Source: Tetrapyrgos nigripes (lineage: Eukaryota > Basidiomycota > Agaricomycetes > Agaricales > Campanellaceae). From it: a stretch of DNA of 64,000 nucleotides. Below the pieces are notes generated by a model that saw only the letters and a program-made list of their open reading frames with translations, was not told where the DNA came from and made no database searches. The DNA lies in assembly GCA_013368315.1 (NCBI GenBank), contig JAACJM010000012.1, positions 744,001 to 808,000 of the forward strand, in the 5' to 3' direction. Position numbers and translations under genes: made by a program. Below, in pieces: positions 55,753 to 64,000 of this stretch (position 1 is the first letter of the stretch; each line of letters begins with the position of its first letter).

Positions 55753-58586
55753 CTAATCCTCCGACAGATATCTGTACTCGAACCGGAAATCACTCTTCTT
55801 CCGTTGACACCATGAGCCTTCCCAGTCAAAGTACACATATACCCCTTGCTCGTATTCCTCTGTTATCGCCTGGGGCTCCGAATGACGCTGGAACCATGTT
55901 AGATATTTGATGTGGAATCGCCAAGATTGTCTCTTGAGCTCTTTTGCAGCAAGATATCTGTGTATTGATCACCGGTAAGTGTTGGGTCGACGATGGGAAA
56001 AAGTGGAAGAACTAACTGTTGATATGTTCCCGGTAAAAAGTAGAAAACATAGAACAATGTCTCTACGTCCAATTGAGAAAATATTGCTGGTGTGCTTAAC
56101 AGAGGATTAGGATTTTGTGGATAGTACGAAGGAGTCTGGAAGGGGTTCCTCGGCACGTAGTACTTGGGCCTGCAAAATTGGATCAGAGCTATTCCTCCAG
56201 AAAACCGTGAAACTATATCTCACTTCTCCGTATCTTGCGGCTGCGGTATATTCGTGTATCCACCTTCCAGCAACTTGTGCACTTGATCAAGGTTATTGCT
56301 GTTCATCCGCATAGCAGCTAGACAAATATGCGCTGAGCTCAGTCACGAGTCAAGTAATGGAGTTAGTACGCTCACCCTTTTGTTTAGCATTCTCGAAAGA
56401 CACCACAAGATCTGAAAGCGACCCAGGAAATGCATTTGGGTTTACTCGTTGAGACATGTGTTGTGGTGTTGCTGGAGGCTTGCTGGCAGGCGAAGGCATG
56501 GATAATGATGAGTCGTTGGCCGGTACTTTGACTCCTGGAGGGAATTGGGGTGTCTGGTGTGACACCGCAGGTGCCGGAGAGCCTGTTGCTGCAGTAGCCG
56601 ACGAAGGATACTCGGTCGCTTGCAAAGGTAATGGCGAAGGACCTATCGGCTGTGTAGGTGTCTGGATATTTCCATTGACTTGAGGTTGTGTTGCTTGAAC
56701 AGTATCCGATGTCTGCGAGACCCTCATTGAGACTGTGCAATGATAATACCTCAAAAGATACCCACTGGTAGTTTAGGTGACTCTGATCCATGTGTTGGCG
56801 ATGGTGCCGATTCTGCAGAATATTAGTCGGAAGCGAGCAGAGATAAAGAGAAATCCTGGCAAACCTTTCCCTGATGTTGCCGTTCGTTTGGGTGATGCCT
56901 CTGCCTGACTCGGTACTGCTTCTGACATTGACGGTGATTCCTGACTGGAATAGAACGACCCGTCGAGTTGTTGTGATACTGAAGCAGCTGATGACAACAT
57001 TGGGCTTGTCATAGAAGGATGCGTCAGGCTTGGGGACGACGGGAAGTGGCATGATCTTGCGACGTAGTCTGAGTCGTTGTCGGCGGTATTGAAGGAGCAG
57101 GCGGTACAGTTGGCGTGTTATTTGACGGTACCGCAGCTGCTGAGGTTGTTGTTGCCGGTGTATGTGTCTGGTTCTGGGGTGCTATTGCGGCTGCGGCGGC
57201 TGCGGCGTATCGAATTGGTGGGAGAGTGGCCGGTGGACGTGCTGGAGGCGCAGATGCCGTGGCGGAAGGTGGATGCTGAGTACCTGACTTCAGAATAGTT
57301 GATATTGACGATTGTGATTTCGCTGATAGAAGGATGAGCAAGCCAGACTGTATCCGAGAAAGTACTCTTACCATCCACAGAGCTCTCTATTACGGAAAAC
57401 GATGAGAAATGATAGAACTGTACACAACTGGCGAAACGTACTTCTTAGTGTCAGGTTAACACCGGCTTTCTTCAATATTGGACTCTCATCTCGCCGACTA
57501 CTTGTTACGCTTTCTTCGTCATGCTTCTTTGGCGTCCGTGGAGGTAGGTCTATTACATTCATGAGTGAACCAACATCGGGCTAAAGGACAATGACCCGCA
57601 CCTTCACTAGCGCCATCAGAGTCATCACTGTCATCTCCTTCATGAATGAAACCTCGGAATTTCTCTTCCTCCTCATCGAGATTCAGTTCATCATATATGT
57701 TTTCGTCCTCATTGAAGTCCTCCTCCTAAATAGCAAGCTCAGCGCAACATTCCAATTATACTGAAGCGGAAACGAACCGTATTGCTTTCGACGAAATATG
57801 CCACATCTTCTTGTAAGCCGAGGACCTTTTCGGTTGACAGAGAACCATTCTGCAGGAGCCGCAGAAGAATTTCCAGACGACCTATATGCCATTTCCGACG
57901 CTCGTTGAGATGCTCGAGTTCCTCCAAACGACCGGCCACAGATGATGCCTTATTCCTCTTCTTTCCTCCTCCTTGAAGAGATTCAATCTCAGCCTCGGCT
58001 TGCTCCACCTGCATCTGCAACTCCTCCACTCGAGTCTGTAACCATTGCACTGCCTCTTCTTTCTCCTGTTCTTTCGGGTCCAGCTTGGCTGCTTGTGTCA
58101 GACCCTCTTTGGAGAACGCCTTCGTCTTCATTTCCTTCTCGCATGCCTTGAACTTCTCCATTTGCTGTTATTCAAGATCCAAGGCCAAAAGTCAGCGCAT
58201 GCCCCAGTTACGCGTGTTTTACGGTCCACAAAAGACAGACCGCACAGATAGAAAGGTATAGACGCGAAGAAAGTACTCACCGTCTCAATGAGTCTCCTAT
58301 TGTCAAGCAATGCCGACTTGTCTTTGATGTCATTGCTTGCTACCCAGGTCTTGATTTGATCTCTTGAACGCTGTAGCTTCTTTATTTGGGTTTTGAGATC
58401 CAATTCGAGCTTTTCCTTCTGGGTTTGGTTCGTTGAAGCTTGCATCTTTTCATAAAGACTTTCAAATTGTTCAACGCCCTCCGCGACCTTCTTGAGGGTC
58501 CGGTCAATCTCGGCTGAAATATTTCAGGTAAATCTGAGTATTATGAGCCAAGAATCGAGCTCACTTTGTAGTTTCCTTGCGGCCAT
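55753..58586 (-). CDS. NOT3: CCR4-NOT complex subunit NOT3/NOT5
   Basis: Thirteen exons (58586-58565, 58513-58281, 58164-57778, 57725-57602, 57549-57442, 57386-57372, 57322-57064, 57004-56865, 56812-56762, 56732-56376, 56317-56224, 56169-56017, 55957-55753) give 715 residues. The N-terminal domain is typical: [69 protein letters not shown] long disordered Ser/Pro/Thr/Gln linker follows. The C-terminal NOT box is clear: [38 protein letters not shown] and KYLTWFQRH, ending with a short tail. The subunit links the deadenylase complex to translation. Exon 6 is 15 nt, and the join 57064/57004 uses a weaker GTCGCA donor. Confidence 0.92.
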
Positions 58587-58991
58587 GGCGCGCAACTAGG
58601 TGAATAAACAGTGGCACTGTGGGTGTAGAGGGAGTTTACTCGTATTTGCCTTAGGTAATAATAGGCCAAAGGCAATTTTCTCACGCTTTGGGTGCTCGCG
58701 CAAACTCCATGATCGCTGTCACCGGAAAGTCAAGGAAGGTCAAGGAAGGGTTCAAGCTAATGATTCATGACTGATTGATTATATGTAAAACTACAGACAA
58801 TGAGTGCTATGCAATGTGTATCGATGCCGAAGGGTATCACAAGAGGAATCCGAAGATAGCTTTACAAGGTTGAGAGAAACCTAGAGTTGAACGTGACAGT
58901 CCGTTTACGCAAATTGAAACTAGAACGACAACAAAAATGAAAGGACGCTGGAAGAGGAAAATACAATGCCAACAGAGGTGAGACACCTCAA
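58587..58991. other. Intergenic region upstream of NOT3
   Basis: About 400 bp with two adjacent copies of GTCAAGGAAG near 58729-58748. No other feature was recognised; it should hold the NOT3 promoter and the 3' UTR of the next gene. Confidence 0.4.
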
Positions 58992-61073
58992 CTAATTACG
59001 AGGCACGAAAATTGCCACGAGTACAATGAAGGGAACATATGTGAGCAAGGAAACAAGGGCCATGACACGGCATCTTGTTCTCCAAGACAGGGCGTCTATA
59101 TGCATTATGAATATCAACTTTTCGTGAAGGAGACATGACAATCACACGTACCATGCTCTACTTGAGGGTCATCCAACACGACACCCTTTTCATGCCCTCC
59201 TTCTCCCAACTTCCTCGTCCGAGGAATGCCCACCATAAAGGCTCCAATCCACCATAAGGGAAAGACAATGAATCCAATGAAGAACAACCACGCGTGTATG
59301 GGGCTACCTCCGGCTTCTATCCACCCTCTATGTCCAGAACTTGAGCTTGTGACGTCTCTCGACATGGCAGTTTCTATGTCAGCCTCTCGCCCTTTCTCTA
59401 TATCTACACCGATAGACTTCCTTTTCCAACTTCCTATCAACATTTCATAAAGCCTCCGAGTCGGTGACTTCAATCCGTCGGCTTCTGGAAGTGATAGTCT
59501 CCAAGACGTTGGCTGGACCTTTGGTGGCTTCCTAGGGTCCCTCATATGATAATGGTAACCTCCAATCGTCGATACATGCTGAGATGCAGAAACGGACGGT
59601 GCACGAGGAGTTATCAAGGCGGACACTGGAATTGAAGAGGCTATGGACGGTGCCTTGGAGTTGGCTGTTGTCGGCATTTGTTTCGAATCCGACGGACCGG
59701 AAGAGTCGTACGACGACACATTCTGGGAGAACTGAGAATACTGTGAATGAGAGGTATAGGAGTGAGACGAGCTGATGTTTCTGCGGGGAACATGAGTTGA
59801 TGTCGATTGTGATATCTTCCGACTTCGTTGGGTACTGTTTCGGCTTAGGCTCTCCTTTTGTACCGCTGTAAGGTCTCCTTCTGGCGTCTCTGATAATCTG
59901 GCACGCTTTCGGCCAGCAACATAAGAGGCTCCGGATGGTTGACGAGCTGAAGAGCTAGTTTAGATCAACTTTGGAGAAGCCAGGTCAATTACTCACGTCT
60001 CGTGAAGGTTTCTTCAGCAAACGTTGCCCTCTTCCGGTGCCCACTTACAGATCCATCTTCCCCATCCTCAGCCTTTCTTTTCCAACCTGCAGAAGCTGAT
60101 GACGCGGTAGCGGGTCTCATTCTCGACCTGCGAAGTTCTTCAACTAAAGGGGAGGTTGCAGAGGCTGGGGCGCTAGTCAGACGCGTTCTACGTGACTCAT
60201 GACCTTGTGCCAGTGGAGAAGGTACACGGGGTATGGAATAGATACCGGGATGAGTGGGATGTGACGAGTTCGAAGGTGGAGAAAGTCGAGAGGAGGAGGA
60301 TGTAGCATCTGCTTTGCCTTTACCCTTGTCTATTTGGGGAGTAGACATGGCTTCTGGACCAAGATCCTTCTCGCGTTTGGAAGGTGCAGATAGCGTCCTT
60401 GATGGAGGAGAAGATAGGGCAGTCGCAGCCTCAGAAGTGAAATCGGGGGAATCCACGAGTCTTTTTACGTTTGCGTTTGTTATATCAATTGACGCAACCG
60501 GCGCGTCTGCTATAAGAAAAGGATAAGTAGGTATAAAGAACGATGAGTTGACCAAGTGTGAAGGAGGGGGAAGATTAGTGATTGGGTCGACAACCAAGCT
60601 ACGGAGATATATAACGACCAACAGAAGGTCAATGCTCGAGTAGGGAACGCAATCGCAAAAGTCAAAGACCGTTCTACACGTGGCGTTATAGCGGTGGCGT
60701 TTTAACAATGGCAAGTCACGAGCTAATGCACGCCGATACCTCGAGGTCATATATTACACCGTGTACACGTTGACCATACTCCATGATGGATGGACAACAG
60801 ACACGAGGAGGTCAAAGCGTTAAGATCGACCTGCACAGCCACGAGGTTTCCCGCCATATAAACAAGGCTTGTCCAAAGCTGTTATGGACTTCCATCAACC
60901 TCATCCGCCCATTCGTGTATTTTTGAACAGCACAATGGAGGTGCCATGATACAACATACGAAGATGAACTCACCTGACGAACTGCCAGGAACGTCGGACA
61001 AAGACGCGAACTCTGGCGCCGAAAGAGGAGCCAAAATGAATGGTATTTTTGCGCCAGTCGGCTGCTGCATCAT
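58992..61073 (-). CDS. Ser-rich protein with two C-terminal membrane helices
   Basis: Provisional four-exon model (61073-60974, 60509-59997, 59946-59152, 59095-58992) of 503 residues, with all phases agreeing. It starts MMQQPTGAKIPF and soon becomes disordered and rich in Ser, Pro and Arg. Near the C-terminus two hydrophobic segments are obvious: HAWLFFIGFIVFPLWWIGAFMV and VMALVSLLTYVPFIVLVAIF, separated by a polar loop with RTRKLGEGG. A block with HMRDPRKPPKVQPTSW precedes them. I recognise the architecture as common in basidiomycete membrane proteins of unknown role. The first intron would be 464 nt, far longer than any other here, so the true start may instead lie near 60509 or a missed exon may be inside. 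Confidence 0.6.
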
Positions 61074-61323
61074 CAACTGTAGATTGAGAACGGCACTATC
61101 AGCGACTTAGTCTGTAACTTATATAGAAGAAAGATGCAGCAAAAGAGATCGAGGGTAAAGCAGAACAGAGAGAGAATTGAACAGCGCCAAGTCACAACCA
61201 GGTTGATGACGAAGGCTGGAGTAAGAAAAACAGGAGCGCAGAGAAGAATGTATAGAAAGGCTCTCGATCATGAAGACTAAACATCCTCAAAATCCAGATT
61301 GAAGCAAAAATGGAATGAAAAGT

Positions 61324-63039
61324 TTAATACAACTTCAATGAACTCACTTCTATATCTCTTGTCGTACTAAAAACCTCCGAATCGTTCGCACCTGTCACAT
61401 TACTGTTGTCAGCACTAGCCACATAACCCGCAGCAGTTTGATCGCCCAATAGCCTTTTCCAATTACTCTCTTCCATACCGCTTTCCGCACTATTTTCCCT
61501 TGAGATCTTAGTCCTGGTGACAGGCGAAGATACTCCCGAAAGCGATGGACCGGGCAAAACCATGGTAGCTACATCCGAATCATTTTCTTGCTTTCCCTCG
61601 GAACTTTGAGATATGTTCGTAAAGATGTCCTGAGCCTTAAGCCTCGGGCTTAGTGAAGGCATGGAAGGCACAGAAGTTGGCTGAGCAGCAGAAGTAGGTG
61701 TGGATGGCATGGGAGTTGAAGGACGTGGCATAGAATGGTTCATAGAATGAACGAGGTGCTCGAAGTTGCTTCCAGGATCAGCTGCTTCACCACTCATATC
61801 TGAAATAATTTCTGCTTTACCGTCACTGCTGAATTCTGTGTCCACACCGACTTTGGCTTGACTACGTGTGCTGTCACTCCGTCCAAACAAGCTCAGCCGC
61901 AGTTTCGGCATGGGAGGCGGTGGTGTGGGGGCGAAAGAGCCTTTCTGCTTCCTGCCTAAAGTTCCTGAGCCAAAAGTAAACCCTGAAGACGGCGGTGAAG
62001 GCACAGTGCCTCCAGGTGTGCTGACCGGCGTAACAAAGACCTGAGATGGTGACCGTGATTGCGAATGCGAACGCGAAAAGGAATTCGGGTATGATTGTGA
62101 GTGGTTCCTCGAATGGCTTCGACTAAATTCTGTGCTATCATTCTGGCTTGGTGCTCGACTGTGTCCAAAATACCATTCAGATCTGGATTGCTGGGATTGG
62201 GGACGGTCTACTTCTGTTGGATCCGAGCCAACACGTGAGGAACTGTCCCCATATACAGAGGAACGCTGCGAGCTCGCGTAAGAAGGTTCGCCACGTCCAA
62301 AACCAAAGTCTGACATGTGAGGTACGGAATCCTTGGTTTTGGCTCGTTTACCCTTTTGCCCAAACGTGTTCCACGCAGAAGGTGGATTTGGATCCTGTCG
62401 GTCCCTGTTGGTGGAAGAGGTGTTGGTTGTAAAAGAAGGACGATGAGTAATTCCAACGAGTCTGTTCAGTAGACGATTGGCGCGTATAGCCGGAGTCGCC
62501 GTGGTTTGTGGGGAAGAGGAGGCAGAACGGTCAATCACTGGCCGCTCTGAAGGTGATTCAGTCAACGAGGGGTCAAGTGGCGGACTTTCGGGCAAGTCTT
62601 CCAAAGTCGTGGAGGGATGTTCTTCTGGTTGTGCATCCTCATTCGCTTCGTTATTGGTCGCGGAAAACGTTAGATGGGTCGGGCTCGCTGGGGATGTATG
62701 TGTGGTCCCTCCGGTAGAATGCCGCCTACTGCGAATCCAAGGTGTCAAAGACACGAAGCTCGGAGTTTCTCCGGGATCCAAGCTAGGGGCGCTTGTCCGT
62801 TTGGAGGCACTGGGCTTCCGCTCTGAAATAGGAGATTCTTGGATTGAAGGTGCGAGTTCCTCAGCGAGGGCATTAAGATTAGGATGAATTCGCTGCTGCA
62901 CACGTGGACCGCTGGGGTTTTGACTGGTTGGCGACACCGGGGGAATTGGGGACAAATCTTCTGAGACTCCTCTATCATGATCAGGCGTTGTCAAACTTTT
63001 TGTTCGTCTTCTGGTTAGGAGCTCCCGGATACTAGGCAT
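61324..63039 (-). CDS. Uncharacterised Ser-rich disordered protein
   Basis: A single-exon frame of 571 residues. It starts MPSIRELLTRRRTKSL and stays disordered: about a quarter Ser, many Pro/Thr, with SP/TP and RxxS sites. A stretch around SRSEWYFGHSRAPSQ and SRSHSRNHSQSYPNSFSR is rich in Ser-Arg-His repeats. A basic patch (NRLLNRLVGITHRPSF) lies in the middle. I see no catalytic motif, signal peptide or membrane helix. Such proteins are often phosphorylation-regulated adaptors, but nothing firm can be said. A single-exon gene of this length is unusual among its intron-rich neighbours. Confidence 0.7.
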   Translation of the reverse strand: MPSIRELLTRRRTKSLTTPDHDRGVSEDLSPIPPVSPTSQNPSGPRVQQRIHPNLNALAEELAPSIQESPISERKPSASKRTSAPSLDPGETPSFVSLTPWIRSRRHSTGGTTHTSPASPTHLTFSATNNEANEDAQPEEHPSTTLEDLPESPPLDPSLTESPSERPVIDRSASSSPQTTATPAIRANRLLNRLVGITHRPSFTTNTSSTNRDRQDPNPPSAWNTFGQKGKRAKTKDSVPHMSDFGFGRGEPSYASSQRSSVYGDSSSRVGSDPTEVDRPQSQQSRSEWYFGHSRAPSQNDSTEFSRSHSRNHSQSYPNSFSRSHSQSRSPSQVFVTPVSTPGGTVPSPPSSGFTFGSGTLGRKQKGSFAPTPPPPMPKLRLSLFGRSDSTRSQAKVGVDTEFSSDGKAEIISDMSGEAADPGSNFEHLVHSMNHSMPRPSTPMPSTPTSAAQPTSVPSMPSLSPRLKAQDIFTNISQSSEGKQENDSDVATMVLPGPSLSGVSSPVTRTKISRENSAESGMEESNWKRLLGDQTAAGYVASADNSNVTGANDSEVFSTTRDIEVSSLKLY

Positions 63040-63853
63040 TCTACTACAAAGTTTAGAAAAGGAAAACAGTCTTCAATGACTTCATGAAGATTGGTACACG
63101 TAACAGGAAGCGTACCAAGAGACCCTATATTCGTATCAACGTCTTGATGTGTTCCTAATTCATCGAGAACCGTAGTCGTGAAGTCGTTAAGCCTATGAGT
63201 ATTTGCGTTTTCAGCTCCAGGGGAATCGAAGTGAGCGGAGACGTGGGTGGATAGAGGAGAGAACGAGCGAACTGTCACTGCAAGCAGAACTGAGGAGGCT
63301 GTAATTAGACGTTGTGGGAATTTTCATTATCATGCCTCCTATGTTACCCCGACGGATGCTGCTTTTAGGCCAACGAATATCCAAGCTATACGGATTTCCG
63401 TGTTGCCATGAACTGGCCATTCCGCCATTCCCATTCTCCCGAGAATTGTCTGGACGAGTCACGACGCAGACATTACTACTGCCAATCGAGTGACAAACCG
63501 TTTTTTACATTTGGAATGATGGTGGTCTTCAAGCGGGGATGAATAGGAAGCAGGTTGTGAACAGGACTGATATATCACTTGAGATGTATGTAAAGATTCA
63601 AGTAAAAAGCTATGATAACAACGATCAGTAACAGCAACACAGCATCCGTTGAGGGCCATCCTCTGGCAGGCACGGATGAGACAAGCAGGAGATATGATAA
63701 CCCGCAGCGGCGCCTAAGAGATCTCGCAGAGATCCATGTTTTGATCAGTGTTTACAATTACGCGAGTCTATACATACAGCCTATTGTGGTAATAGACTTC
63801 AACTTGACCTTCACGACCGACACGACCGACTCCCTACCTTCCTCTCCTTCCTC
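63040..63853. other. Divergent region between the Ser-rich and BEM1-like genes
   Basis: About 810 bp. Several short open frames (for example 63211-63462 on the minus strand and 63612-63857 on the plus strand) show no gene-like composition. Near 63815-63838 there is a short run of GACC/GACCGAC repeats. It should hold the two promoters and long 5' leaders. Confidence 0.4.
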
Positions 63854-64000
63854 ATGAAGTCCATACGAAAGTCCCTCAATGGCCATAAAGACTCCCTCAG
63901 AAACCAGATCTCTACTCCCGTCCCACTACCCGCCGTCTCCAGACCTGCTGCCACAGCCGTCACTCCGCCTCAGAAGGTCATCAGAGCAACCGCCGATTAC
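63854..64000 (+). CDS. BEM1: 5' end of a BEM1/Scd2-like polarity scaffold gene
   Basis: The frame starts at 63854 with MKSIRKSLNGHKDSL and stays open to the right edge. The last visible residues, KVIRATADY, match the beginning of the first SH3 domain of Bem1/Scd2 scaffolds (V-x-R-A-x-x-D-Y). These proteins hold Cdc42, its exchange factor and PAK kinases together at growth sites. Only 49 residues are visible, so the call depends on the start (MKSIRKSL is typical of basidiomycete Bem1) and on the SH3 beginning. Confidence 0.6.
   Translation, partial: MKSIRKSLNGHKDSLRNQISTPVPLPAVSRPAATAVTPPQKVIRATADY

Noticed and set aside
58729..58748. Two tandem copies of GTCAAGGAAG
   Set aside because: Only two copies in non-coding DNA; too little to call a regulatory array.

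Overview
The window is a gene-dense stretch of a filamentous basidiomycete genome, most likely an agaricomycete mushroom. Nearly every gene is cut by several introns of about 50-60 nt with GT/AG ends and CTRAC-like branch sites, including micro-exons of 14-19 nt. The F-box, MYND and Ser-rich proteins have agaricomycete-style architecture. No prophage, CRISPR array, rRNA, tRNA or intact transposon was seen. The exon models here were read by hand: I required GT-AG (twice GC-AG) ends and an unbroken frame, and most give proteins of the normal family length.

Layout. 1-6 kb: 3' end of an unknown gene; an SQSQ-repeat nuclear protein divergent from dUTPase; a GatC-like protein divergent from an mS34-like mitoribosomal protein; a secreted M43 metalloprotease. 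6.7-14 kb: an acyl-CoA-binding membrane protein with an apparent frameshift, class III alcohol dehydrogenase, the GPI-transamidase subunit PIG-U, proteasome alpha6. 13.8-21.4 kb: COX15, BolA3, mitochondrial SSB and HBS1. 21.5-28.2 kb: a CBM48 protein, an unknown protein, a METTL21-type methyltransferase, a UPF0303 protein, PEX12. 28.4-36.6 kb: PHO81-like SPX-ankyrin protein, an ABC half-transporter, GTP cyclohydrolase I. 37.5-46 kb: F-box protein, a CAX-like protein, a MYND protein, tafazzin, a small membrane protein. 46.9-64 kb: MRC1/claspin, an EH-domain endocytic scaffold, bL12m, NOT3/5, two Ser-rich proteins, and the 5' end of a BEM1-like gene.

The genes are mainly housekeeping: mitochondrial gene expression and respiration (GatC, mS34, COX15, BolA3, mtSSB, tafazzin, bL12m), nucleotide and replication control (dUTPase, MRC1), mRNA and ribosome quality control (HBS1, NOT3), peroxisome biology (PEX12, the ACBP protein) and phosphate signalling (PHO81). 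Many are in head-to-head pairs with 60-460 bp between start codons, suggesting shared promoters.

The most interesting locus is HBS1. Its gene carries a 1.35-kb exon that ends in a stop codon and has no convincing donor, yet skipping it joins the flanking exons perfectly in frame. This is the layout expected of a dual HBS1/SKI7 gene in which alternative splicing produces two different proteins.
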